In this document: piece by piece, positions 1-7,283 of the stretch | Layout of the letters: every line of letters starts with the position of its first letter | How positions within the stretch are numbered: the stretch's first letter is position 1 | Assembly: GCF_003056305.1 (NCBI RefSeq) | Contig: NZ_PYVX01000001.1 | Span: 1,302,001-1,366,000 of the forward strand | Direction: 5' to 3' | DNA length: 64,000 nt | Source: Halomonas denitrificans | GTDB taxonomy: Bacteria; Pseudomonadota; Gammaproteobacteria; Pseudomonadales; Halomonadaceae | Made by a program: the position numbers and the translations under genes | The notes under the pieces: generated by a model | Told to the model about the DNA's origin: nothing | The model's input: the letters and a program-made list of their open reading frames with translations, nothing else | The model's database searches: none

Positions 1-576
1 CGCCTCCGTGCCTGCCGCATCCTCGACACCTTCCGTGCCGGGCATGTGCTGGTTGACGCTGAGATTGAAGCGGCGCATCTCGTCCTCGGCGCTCTCCACC
101 TCGGAGAGCACCGGCACGTCGAAGACCGGTGAGGCCTCCAGCTGGCGAAGCTGCTCGGAGACACGGCTATTGTCCTCGGCCAGGCCGGTCAGCCGCAGCT
201 GATCTCCCTGGCGGCTGAGCGAGGAGTAGTAGACCCCCTCCTCCAGGCTGTCGACCAGGGCATTGAAGACATGCACCGTCTGCGGACGCCCGACCTGAAG
301 CCGCTCGAAGACCTCGATCTGGCGGTTCAGGGAGGCGATCTGCTCCTCGTACTGGCTCACCGCGCGGATATCGCGATCCAGCTCGGCGGTCCTGGCCTTG
401 ATCAGCTGCTGGCGCTGCTGCTGATCCTCGAGGCGCTGATCGAGGTACCAGGTCATGCCGTAGCCGACGCCCAGGCCGACCAGCGCGCTCAGCACGATGG
501 CCGTGGCGAACCGCTTGCCGCGACGGGCACGCATCTCCTCCCGCCAGGGGAGCAGGTTGATCTCGATGGTCGTCAT
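1..576 (-). CDS. pilN: PilN, type IV pilus inner-membrane assembly protein (3' end cut by window edge)
   Basis: PilN is the bitopic inner-membrane protein whose short cytoplasmic N-terminus binds PilM and whose periplasmic part pairs with PilO in the type IV pilus alignment complex. The frame starts at the ATG whose complement is 574-576 and stays open for 192 codons to the window edge, so the C-terminus is missing. The N-terminus reads MTTIEINLLPWRE, the conserved PilN motif (INLLPWR) that docks on PilM. One hydrophobic segment follows at about residues 23-44, then a Q/E/R-rich coiled-coil stretch and the periplasmic domain. The start overlaps the pilM stop as ATGA, so translation is probably coupled. 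pilO, pilP and pilQ are expected beyond the edge. Confidence 0.93.
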   Translation of the reverse strand, partial: MTTIEINLLPWREEMRARRGKRFATAIVLSALVGLGVGYGMTWYLDQRLEDQQQRQQLIKARTAELDRDIRAVSQYEEQIASLNRQIEVFERLQVGRPQTVHVFNALVDSLEEGVYYSSLSRQGDQLRLTGLAEDNSRVSEQLRQLEASPVFDVPVLSEVESAEDEMRRFNLSVNQHMPGTEGVEDAAGTEA

Positions 577-1634
577 TTGCCTACCCTCATCGCCAGGCCG
601 CAGGCCGTGAGCATGGCCGGGGCGTCACCGGCCAGGGTCGGGACGTCGATGCGGGCGCTCACCTTCATGCGGCGGAAGGGATTGGCGATCACCACCTCCA
701 TGCCGCTTTCCTCGGCCAGCCGCTCGGCCAGGCCCGGCAGCACGCTGGTGCCGCCCGCCAGGATCATGCGCCGCACCTCCTGCTTGCGCCCGGCGGTGTA
801 GTAGAGCTGCAGCGAGCGCCCCACCTGCTGCACCAGGGTATCGAGGAAGGGATCCAGCACGCTGCGCTGGTAGTCGTCGGGCAGGCCGCCCCGCTTCTTG
901 GCCAGCCCCGCCTCCTCGAGGGTCAGCCCGTAGCGGTTGCGGATCTCGTCGGTCAGCTGGCGGCCGCCGAACACGGTGTCGCGGCTGTAGGTGACACGGC
1001 CGTCGCGCAGCACGTGGAAGGCGTTCATGGTGGCGCCGATATCGACCAGCGCCACACACTCCTGCTCGCCGCCCTCCGACGGCAGCTGGTGGCGCAGCTC
1101 CTGGAAGGCGCGCTCCATGGCGAAGGTCTCGACATCGACGGCGGCCGGGGTGAGCCCGGCCTGCAGCACCGCCTCGGTCAGCTGGTTGACGTCCTGCTGG
1201 CGGCAGGCCACCAGCAGCACGTCCTGCTGGTCACCGTAGCGCGAGTTGAGGCCGAGGCGCTGGAAGTCGAAGGCGACCTCATTGAACGGAAAGGGGATAT
1301 GGCGGTCGGACTCGAGCTGGATGCGGGTCTCGATCTCGCCGTCGTCGAGCGAGGCAGGAAACGACAGCGTCTTGGTGATGGCCGCGCCGGCCGGCACGGC
1401 CACCGCTGCATTGCGCGTACTGGGGCGCGCGTGGTCCACGGCGCGCCTGAGGGCGTCCACCACGGCCGGCATGTCGCGAATCCGCCGCTCCACCACGGCG
1501 CCCTCGCGCAGCGGGCGCACGGCGTAGCTTTCCACCTGATAGTGGCCACCCGCGCGCTTCAGTTCGATGACCTTGACGGTAGCCGAGGTGATATCGACAC
1601 CGATCAGTCCCTTACCGGGTGCTCTCAGTCGCAT
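573..1634 (-). CDS. pilM: PilM, actin-like type IV pilus assembly ATPase
   Basis: PilM is a cytoplasmic actin-fold protein (FtsA/MreB-like) that binds the N-terminal tail of PilN and connects the pilus motor to the inner-membrane PilNOP complex. The 353-residue length is normal for the family. Nucleotide-binding signatures are visible: GVDITSATVKVIEL at residues 12-25 (phosphate 1), VALVDIGATMNAF near 194-206 (phosphate 2) and ILAGGTSVLPGLAE from 291 (adenosine motif). The ATG is preceded by an AGGGG stretch about 12 bases upstream. It is the first gene of a pilMNOPQ-type operon and is divergent from mrcA, the usual arrangement in pseudomonads and relatives. Very sure of the family. Confidence 0.96.
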   Translation of the reverse strand: MRLRAPGKGLIGVDITSATVKVIELKRAGGHYQVESYAVRPLREGAVVERRIRDMPAVVDALRRAVDHARPSTRNAAVAVPAGAAITKTLSFPASLDDGEIETRIQLESDRHIPFPFNEVAFDFQRLGLNSRYGDQQDVLLVACRQQDVNQLTEAVLQAGLTPAAVDVETFAMERAFQELRHQLPSEGGEQECVALVDIGATMNAFHVLRDGRVTYSRDTVFGGRQLTDEIRNRYGLTLEEAGLAKKRGGLPDDYQRSVLDPFLDTLVQQVGRSLQLYYTAGRKQEVRRMILAGGTSVLPGLAERLAEESGMEVVIANPFRRMKVSARIDVPTLAGDAPAMLTACGLAMRVGK

Positions 1635-1675
1635 CGTATGTCATGCCCCTGCCTGATCCCTGCGGCGCGCCGCTC

Positions 1676-1705
1676 ATTATAATTGCCCTTTTCAAACCGG
1701 GTCTT
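1676..1705 (-). promoter_or_regulatory. Candidate sigma70 promoter for pilMN
   Basis: On the minus strand a perfect TATAAT (complement of 1676-1681) sits 18 bases from a weak -35 AAGACC (complement of 1700-1705). Transcription would begin roughly 35 bases before the pilM ATG. The perfect -10 stands out in this GC-rich sequence; the -35 is poor, so the assignment is tentative. Confidence 0.5.
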
Positions 1706-1799
1706 TGCGCATGGTGATCGTCATACCCAGGTCCGTAAACGCAGATTACATGATATTTCCGAATCTCACACGATCGACGGTGTCGCCATGCGTCAACGC

Positions 1800-1828
1800 T
1801 GGTGACCACCCCCTCGGCTTCCTATAAT
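1800..1828 (+). promoter_or_regulatory. Candidate sigma70 promoter for mrcA
   Basis: A perfect TATAAT at 1823-1828 lies 17 bases after a weak TGGTGA at 1800-1805. It would give a leader of about 65 bases before the mrcA ATG. The rest of the divergent pilM-mrcA gap (1635-1899) holds the opposing pilM promoter and no convincing gene. Confidence 0.5.
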
Positions 1829-1899
1829 GGCTGCCCCGAGGGAGGGCCACTGCATCGCCACCACTCCGCCCCCGTTCCCAGCATGGATACCGCATTTTC

Positions 1900-4434
1900 A
1901 TGAAGTTTCTCAGAACCCTGGTCGTTTCCATCCTCTGGCTGCTGGTCTCGCTGTCGGCCGCCGGCGTCTTGGGCGTGGTGGGTGCCGCGCTCTACTTCGC
2001 GCCCGGCCTGCCCGACGTGCGCCAGCTCCAGGACTTCGAGCTGCAGACGCCGCTGCGCATCTTCACCCGCGACGGCAAGCTGATCGGCGAGTTCGGCGAG
2101 GAGCGCCGCACCCCGGTTGACTATGCCGAGATCCCGGAGGAGCTGATCGACGCCCTGCTGGCCGCCGAGGACGCGACCTACTTCGACCATGCCGGCGTCG
2201 ATCCCAAGGGCCTGCTGCGGGCCGCGGTGGAGCTGGCGGCGAGCGGCGGCGACATCCAGTCCGGGGGCTCGACGATCACCATGCAGGTGGCGCGCAACTA
2301 TCTGCTGACGCTGGATCAGACCTTCACCCGCAAGATCCGCGAGATCCTGCTGGCGCTGCAGATGGAGCAGATCCTCTCCAAGCAGGAGATCCTCGAGCTC
2401 TACGTCAACAAGATCTATCTCGGCAACCGAGCCTACGGCATCGCGGCGGCCTCCGAGGTCTACTATGACCGCCCGCTCGACGAACTGACCCTGGCCGAGA
2501 AGGCGATGATCGCCGGCCTGCCCAAGGCCCCCTCGGCCTTCAACCCGCTGGCCAACGCCGAGCGCGCGCTGATTCGCCGCAACTGGATCCTGTTCCGCAT
2601 GCGCGAGCTCGGCTACATCGACGAGGCAGCCTACGAGGAGGCCGTGCAGGCGCCGGTCACCGCCCGCCGCCACCTGGCCCAGGTCGAGGTGGAAGCCGAC
2701 TACGTGGCCGAGATGGCCCGCCAGTTCGCCATCGACCGCTACGGCGACCGGGCCTACACCGGCGGCTATCGCATCCACACCACCCTGGACAGCGAGCTGC
2801 AACCGCTGGCCGGGCGCGCCCTGGCCGAGGGCCTGATCGAGTACGACACCCGCCACGGCTGGCGCGGCCCGGAGCAGACCGACATCCCGCGCAGCCTGGC
2901 CGAGGCCCAGGAGCGCACCGACCGCGAGGGGCTGGAGGAGGAGCTCGCCGAGTCGCCGGAGATCATGCAGACCGCGCGGCGCGCCGCCGAGCGCAGCCAG
3001 ACCGAGATCGAGGGCATCGAGGGCGACGTCAGCAACTGGCTGCAGGTGCTCGAGCGCACGCCCGCCTTCGGGCCGCTCAAGCCCGCCATCGTGGTCGAGA
3101 GCGAGGGGCGCGAGATGCGCGTCCTGGCCCGCGGCGGCGAGGTCATCACCCTGCCCTGGAGCGGCCTGGAGTGGGCGGATCCCTACCTGAGCCCCTACAG
3201 CCGCGGCAGGCCGCCGAACTCGGCCGACGATATCGCGACCCGCGGCTCGCTGTTGCGCATCCTGCAGAACGAGGACGGCAGCTGGCGCCTCTCCCAGCGC
3301 CCCGCGGCCGAGGGCTCGCTGGTGGTGATGGACCCCGACAACGGCGCCATCCTGGCCCTGCAGGGCGGCTTCGACTTCGACGCCAGCAAGTTCAACCGCG
3401 CCACCCAGGCGCGCCGGCAGGCCGGCTCGATCTTCAAGCCGTTCGTCTACCTGGCGGCGCTGGACAGCGGCGAGATGAACCCGGCGAGCGTGGTCAACGA
3501 CGCCCCGGTGGTGCTGCAGGACGGCAGCGACGAGCTGTGGCGCCCCTCCAACTCCAGCGGCGACTTCCTCGGCCCGACCCGGCTCAGGGTCGCCCTGGCG
3601 CGCTCGCGCAACCTCGTCACCATTCGCGTGCTGCAGTCGCTGGGCCTGGAGCGCACCATCGAGTTCCTCGAGGGCTTCGGCCTCGACCCCGACCAGCTGC
3701 CGCGCGGCCTCTCCCTGGCGCTGGGCAGCGCCAGCCTGACGCCGCTGGAGATGACCAACGCCTACGCGGTGCTGGCCAACGGCGGCTTCCAGGTCTCCCC
3801 CTGGTTCATCGACCGGGTGACCCGGGGCGACGACGAGGCGTCCTCCGTGGTAGACGAGGCCTCGCCGCGGGTCGCCTGCCGCGACTGCCGCGACGACCAG
3901 ATGATGGTCGAGATCGATGGCGAGACCTACGAGGTGGCGCCTCGGGTGGCCGACCCGGCCGCCGTCTACATCCTGCGCGACATGCTGCGCGACGTGGTCG
4001 AGCGCGGCACCGCCCGCCGGGCCCTGGCCCTCGAGCGCGGTGACATCGTCGGCAAGACCGGTACCACCAACGACCAGCGGGACGCCTGGTTCGCCGGCTT
4101 CAACAGCGACCTCGTGGCCACCACCTGGGTGGGCAAGGACAACAACGAGAGCACCGCCGAGTACGGCTCCCAGGTCGCCCTGCCGATCTGGATGGACTTC
4201 ATGGGCCAGGCCCTGGAGGGCAAGCCCGAACGCTGGCCCGAGCGCCCCTCCGGCGTGGTCACCGAACGAGTCGATCCCGACACCGGCCGCCGCCTGCGCG
4301 ACGGCCAGGGCGGCGGCATCGAGGAGCTGTTCATGGCCGACCACCTGCCCGGCTTCCAGCCGCGCCGCGTCGAGCAGGAGGTCGAGCGCGAGAGCGGCTC
4401 CCAGGGCACCGGCGCCTACGAGGCCATCTTCTAG
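1900..4434 (+). CDS. mrcA: Penicillin-binding protein 1A, bifunctional peptidoglycan glycosyltransferase/transpeptidase
   Basis: A class A PBP polymerises lipid II into glycan strands and cross-links the stem peptides at the outer face of the inner membrane. The 844-residue protein has one N-terminal membrane anchor (about residues 5-32). The GT51 glycosyltransferase domain carries EDATYFDH with catalytic Glu90 and the GSTITMQVARN motif near 123-133. A long linker (about 290-440) precedes the transpeptidase, which has SIFK (Ser510, Lys513), SRN (569-571) and KTGTT from Lys719. Length and linker match PBP1A rather than PBP1B. It is divergent from pilM, as in Pseudomonas. No strong Shine-Dalgarno is seen before the ATG. 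Certain of family and activity. Confidence 0.96.
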   Translation: MKFLRTLVVSILWLLVSLSAAGVLGVVGAALYFAPGLPDVRQLQDFELQTPLRIFTRDGKLIGEFGEERRTPVDYAEIPEELIDALLAAEDATYFDHAGVDPKGLLRAAVELAASGGDIQSGGSTITMQVARNYLLTLDQTFTRKIREILLALQMEQILSKQEILELYVNKIYLGNRAYGIAAASEVYYDRPLDELTLAEKAMIAGLPKAPSAFNPLANAERALIRRNWILFRMRELGYIDEAAYEEAVQAPVTARRHLAQVEVEADYVAEMARQFAIDRYGDRAYTGGYRIHTTLDSELQPLAGRALAEGLIEYDTRHGWRGPEQTDIPRSLAEAQERTDREGLEEELAESPEIMQTARRAAERSQTEIEGIEGDVSNWLQVLERTPAFGPLKPAIVVESEGREMRVLARGGEVITLPWSGLEWADPYLSPYSRGRPPNSADDIATRGSLLRILQNEDGSWRLSQRPAAEGSLVVMDPDNGAILALQGGFDFDASKFNRATQARRQAGSIFKPFVYLAALDSGEMNPASVVNDAPVVLQDGSDELWRPSNSSGDFLGPTRLRVALARSRNLVTIRVLQSLGLERTIEFLEGFGLDPDQLPRGLSLALGSASLTPLEMTNAYAVLANGGFQVSPWFIDRVTRGDDEASSVVDEASPRVACRDCRDDQMMVEIDGETYEVAPRVADPAAVYILRDMLRDVVERGTARRALALERGDIVGKTGTTNDQRDAWFAGFNSDLVATTWVGKDNNESTAEYGSQVALPIWMDFMGQALEGKPERWPERPSGVVTERVDPDTGRRLRDGQGGGIEELFMADHLPGFQPRRVEQEVERESGSQGTGAYEAIF

Positions 4435-4535
4435 GCCGGCGCCCCTCCGCCTCGGGCGGCCGCCAGGCCGCCCGCCCCATGCACCGAAAGCGCCGCGTCG
4501 GCGGACGCCGACACGGCAACCCGACGAGATCGACC

Positions 4536-5300
4536 ATGCCGTACCCCCTACCCTCGCTCCGACTGCCCCGCTGGCTGGCCCTGGGCGGGCTGCTGGCGAT
4601 CGCCGGGAGCGGACAGGCCAGTCCCTTCTACGCGCCCCCGCCGCCCGAGAAGCACGCCGAGGGGCTCACCGGCAGCGCCGAACTGGGCTACACGCACCTG
4701 TCGGGCAACACCGACAGCCAGACCTTGATCGCCAAGGGCCGGCTCACCTGGCTGAACGGAAAATGGACCCGCACCCTGCGCGCCGAGGTGCGCAACGTCT
4801 CCCGCGACGACGAGACCAGCGCCGAGCAGTACCTGGTCGCCGGCCGCAAGCGCTTCGACCTCGAGGGTCCCCACTACCTGTTCGGCTTCGCCCGCTGGGA
4901 CCGCGATCGCTTCAGCGGCTACGAGCAGCAGTTCACCACCATCGGCGGCTATGGCCGCGACCTGATCGACGACGAGCACCAGCGGCTCTCGCTGGAGGCC
5001 GGGCCGGGCTACCGCTACGACCGCATCGTGGACAAGGAGGACGAATCGCTCGGCGTGGCCTACGGCGCCCTGGCCTACGCCTGGGACTTCTCGGAGACCG
5101 CCAGCCTCGAGCAGGAGCTCTCGGTGGAGGCCACCGACGCCAACGTCACCTCGCGCTCGCTGACCGCGCTCACCGCGCGCCTCAACGCCCACCTGGCCCT
5201 CAAGCTCTCCCACGAGATCAAGGACACCTCGCGCCCGCCCGAGGACGCCGAGGCGCGCACCGACCGCACCACCTCGGCCTCGCTGCTCTACAACTGGTAG
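4536..5300 (+). CDS. YdiY-like outer-membrane protein (DUF481)
   Basis: A 254-residue secreted protein of the DUF481/YdiY family, small predicted outer-membrane beta-barrels of unproven function (E. coli YdiY is linked to acid and salt response). The N-terminus has a signal peptide: basic start, hydrophobic run LALGGLLAIAG, then SGQA before the likely cleavage. The mature part opens with LTGSAELGYTHLSGNTDSQ, the typical DUF481 first strand, continues with alternating strands and ends in an aromatic residue (YNW), as barrel substrates of BamA do. I chose the ATG at 4536 because translation from the upstream ATG at 4479 would add an Arg-rich stretch that spoils the signal peptide. It follows mrcA by about 100 bases and ends at a strong hairpin. 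Confidence 0.85.
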   Translation: MPYPLPSLRLPRWLALGGLLAIAGSGQASPFYAPPPPEKHAEGLTGSAELGYTHLSGNTDSQTLIAKGRLTWLNGKWTRTLRAEVRNVSRDDETSAEQYLVAGRKRFDLEGPHYLFGFARWDRDRFSGYEQQFTTIGGYGRDLIDDEHQRLSLEAGPGYRYDRIVDKEDESLGVAYGALAYAWDFSETASLEQELSVEATDANVTSRSLTALTARLNAHLALKLSHEIKDTSRPPEDAEARTDRTTSASLLYNW

Positions 5301-5332
5301 GCCGCCGCCGGAGCGTCCCATCACCCGAACGC

Positions 5333-5362
5333 GACGACGCCGGCCCGAGGGCCGGCGTCGTC
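5333..5362. terminator. Bidirectional hairpin between ydiY-like gene and malic enzyme gene
   Basis: A perfect 14-bp inverted repeat (arms 5333-5346 and 5349-5362, two-base loop) lies between two convergent genes. There is no long T run on either side, so it is either a weak terminator or an RNA 3'-end stabiliser used by both transcripts. Confidence 0.6.
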
Positions 5363-5387
5363 ATGCAGCGCGAGGGGCGTCGGCGGC

Positions 5388-6659
5388 TCAGATGCCGTAG
5401 ACGTCCTCCGCCGAGCGCAGCGGATAGTGGGAGGGATAGGGCTTGCGCGCCACCCCGGAGTCCACCGCCGCCTGGGCCACCGCCGCCGGCACCCGCTCCA
5501 GCAGGCGGATGTCCACCGGGGTGGGGATGATGTAGTTGGGGCCGAAGGTCATCTCCTCCATCTCGTAGGCCTCCAGCACCGCCTGGGGCACCGGCTCGCG
5601 GGCCAGGTCCTTCAGGGCGTGGACGGCGGCGACCTTCATCTCCTCGTTGATGCGGGTGGCGCGCACGTCGAGCGCCCCGCGGAAGATGAACGGGAAGCCC
5701 AGCACGTTGTTGACCTGGTTCGGGTAGTCGGAGCGACCGGTGGCCATGATCACGTCCGGACGCACCTCGCGGGCCAGGTCGGGATGGATCTCGGGGTCCG
5801 GGTTGGTGCAGGCGAAGACCACCGGGTTGGGCGCCATGCTGCGGATGTGGTCGGCGCTCATCAGGCCGGGGCCGGAGAGGCCGACGAAGACGTCGGCGCC
5901 GTCGATGGCGTCGGCCAGGGTGCGCTTGTCCGTCTCCAAGGCGAACATCGCCTTGTACTGGTTGAGGTCCTCGCGGCCGCTGTGGATCACGCCCTTGCGG
6001 TCGAGCATCACGATGTTCTCGGGATGCGCGCCGCAGGAGACCAGCAGCTTCATGCAGGCGATGGCGGCTGCCCCGGCGCCCAGGCAGACGATGCGAGCGC
6101 TGTCCAGCGACTTGCCGGCGATGTCCAGGGCGTTGAGCATGCCCGCGGCGGTGACGATGGCGGTGCCGTGCTGGTCGTCATGGAAGACCGGGATGCTGCA
6201 CTGCTCGACCAGCGCCTGCTCGATCTCGAAGCACTCCGGGGCCTTGATGTCCTCGAGGTTGATGCCCCCCCAGGTGTCGGCGATGCGCGCCACGGTGTCG
6301 ATGAAGGCCTGAGGGCTCTCGGCATTGACCTCGACGTCCACCGAGTTGATGCCGGCGAAGCGCTTGAACAACACGCCCTTGCCTTCCATCACCGGCTTGC
6401 TCGCCAGGGGGCCCAGGTTGCCGAGGCCGAGGATGGCACTGCCGTCGGAGATCACCGCGACCAGGTTGCCCTTGCCGGTATAGAGGTAGGCGTTCTCCGG
6501 ATCGTTGGCGATCTCGCGCACCGGCTCGGCGACCCCGGGGCTGTAGGCCAGGGACAGGTCCCGAGCGCTGGCGGTGGGCTTGGTGAGCTCCACGGAGAGC
6601 TTCCCCGGGAAAGGTTTCGCGTGGTAATCCAGCGCCGCCTGCTTCTTCGCGTCCGTCAT
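5388..6659 (-). CDS. Malic enzyme, short form (oxaloacetate-decarboxylating malate dehydrogenase)
   Basis: Oxidatively decarboxylates malate to pyruvate in the cytoplasm, giving reducing power and gluconeogenic pyruvate. At 423 residues it is the short malic enzyme without the phosphotransacetylase-like C-terminal domain of long MaeB. Visible motifs are SPGVAEPVREI (40-50), TGKGNLVAVISDGSAILGLG (61-80), metal-site acids in NLEDIKAPE (Glu136, Asp137) and FHDDQHGT (Asp161, Asp162), and a Rossmann GAGAAA at 194-199. NAD or NADP preference cannot be told. The ATG overlaps the stop of an upstream short frame as ATGA, but I do not call that frame a gene. A candidate promoter TTGAGC (complement 6718-6723), 17 bases, TACACT (complement 6695-6700) lies just upstream. 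Confidence 0.93.
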   Translation of the reverse strand: MTDAKKQAALDYHAKPFPGKLSVELTKPTASARDLSLAYSPGVAEPVREIANDPENAYLYTGKGNLVAVISDGSAILGLGNLGPLASKPVMEGKGVLFKRFAGINSVDVEVNAESPQAFIDTVARIADTWGGINLEDIKAPECFEIEQALVEQCSIPVFHDDQHGTAIVTAAGMLNALDIAGKSLDSARIVCLGAGAAAIACMKLLVSCGAHPENIVMLDRKGVIHSGREDLNQYKAMFALETDKRTLADAIDGADVFVGLSGPGLMSADHIRSMAPNPVVFACTNPDPEIHPDLAREVRPDVIMATGRSDYPNQVNNVLGFPFIFRGALDVRATRINEEMKVAAVHALKDLAREPVPQAVLEAYEMEEMTFGPNYIIPTPVDIRLLERVPAAVAQAAVDSGVARKPYPSHYPLRSAEDVYGI

Positions 6660-6694
6660 GCTGAGAGTATCCGGTAGCCGATGATGGGCCAGCC

Positions 6695-6723
6695 AGTGTA
6701 TACAAGAATAGCGGAGTGCTCAA
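6695..6723 (-). promoter_or_regulatory. Candidate promoter for malic enzyme gene
   Basis: Minus-strand TTGAGC (complement 6718-6723) and TACACT (complement 6695-6700) are spaced 17 bases apart, each 4 of 6 to consensus. The start of transcription would be about 30 bases before the malic enzyme ATG. A GTATAC palindrome overlaps the -10. Confidence 0.4.
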
Positions 6724-6785
6724 CTCGACCCACTTCCCCGCCGTTCCCGCCCCGTTTGAAGACGTTTTCGGTCATTTGTCGAAAC

Positions 6786-6810
6786 TTATGGCTGAACGGA
6801 TCAGCCATAA
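6786..6810. repeat. Perfect 10-bp inverted repeat in the malic enzyme/rpmE gap
   Basis: Arms 6786-6795 and 6801-6810 (TTATGGCTGA and its complement) around a five-base loop. The 264-base gap 6660-6923 otherwise holds the rpmE terminator and the malic enzyme promoter region. The element is AT-richer than its surroundings. It could be an operator or an RNA hairpin; nothing in the sequence says which. Confidence 0.5.
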
Positions 6811-6872
6811 CGTTTTCCTTATCGTCGCGACGGCACGAGCGGCGGGCGCCGCGGCCGAGCACCGGAAACGAA

Positions 6873-6898
6873 GAAACCCGCCTCGGTGGGCGGGTTTC
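6873..6898 (-). terminator. Rho-independent terminator of rpmE
   Basis: A 10-bp stem (GAAACCCGCC at 6873-6882, complement at 6889-6898) with a six-base loop. Read on the minus strand it ends in GGGTTTC and continues TTCGTTTCC, a T-rich tail, 26 bases after the rpmE stop. Confidence 0.8.
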
Positions 6899-6923
6899 TC
6901 GAGACAGCGATGTGCCGGTCGGC

Positions 6924-7136
6924 TCAGCGCTTGATGGCGGCACCGAAGCGCTTGTTGAAGCGCTCGACGCGACCACCGGTGGTCGCCTGCTTCTGCTTGC
7001 CGGTGTAGAACGGGTGGCACTGGGAGCAGACGTCCAGGGAGAAGTCGTGGCCAGAGGTGGAGCCGACCTCGAAGGTGGCGCCGCAGGAGCAGGTCACGTT
7101 GACCGTCTTGTAATCCGGGTGGATACCTTGTTTCAT
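6924..7136 (-). CDS. rpmE: 50S ribosomal protein L31, zinc-binding (C+) type
   Basis: A component of the 50S subunit that bridges to the 30S head. The 70-residue protein has the four cysteines of the zinc-carrying form: CSC at 16-18 and CSQC at 37-40. Cysteine-free paralogues replace this form under zinc starvation in many bacteria; no such paralogue is in this window. The start at 7136 gives the canonical [10 protein letters not shown]-terminus and has a GAGG Shine-Dalgarno in TGAGGCTCAAG just upstream. It is divergent from priA, as in Pseudomonas and E. coli, and is followed by its own terminator. Certain. Confidence 0.98.
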   Translation of the reverse strand: MKQGIHPDYKTVNVTCSCGATFEVGSTSGHDFSLDVCSQCHPFYTGKQKQATTGGRVERFNKRFGAAIKR

Positions 7137-7283
7137 CTTGAGCCTCACGAAGCTGTATGCCGCCACCTGATCTTCTGCCAGGCACCGCATACGGGTTGTC
7201 TGTACATGCGAACCGGTTGCCGCCAGGCACCCAGGGTGTCCGCAGCGGCGAAGTATTCTAGCAGAGCCCATGCCGGAGGCCAA

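Noticed and set aside
1822..4344. An 840-codon frame antisense to mrcA
   Set aside because: Shadow of the PBP1A reading frame; no domain or motif in the translation.
6656..6808. A 50-codon frame with AAGGAA upstream and ATGA overlap with the malic enzyme start
   Set aside because: Third-position GC is far lower than in real genes here and no family is recognisable; kept only as a possible leader RNA under findings.
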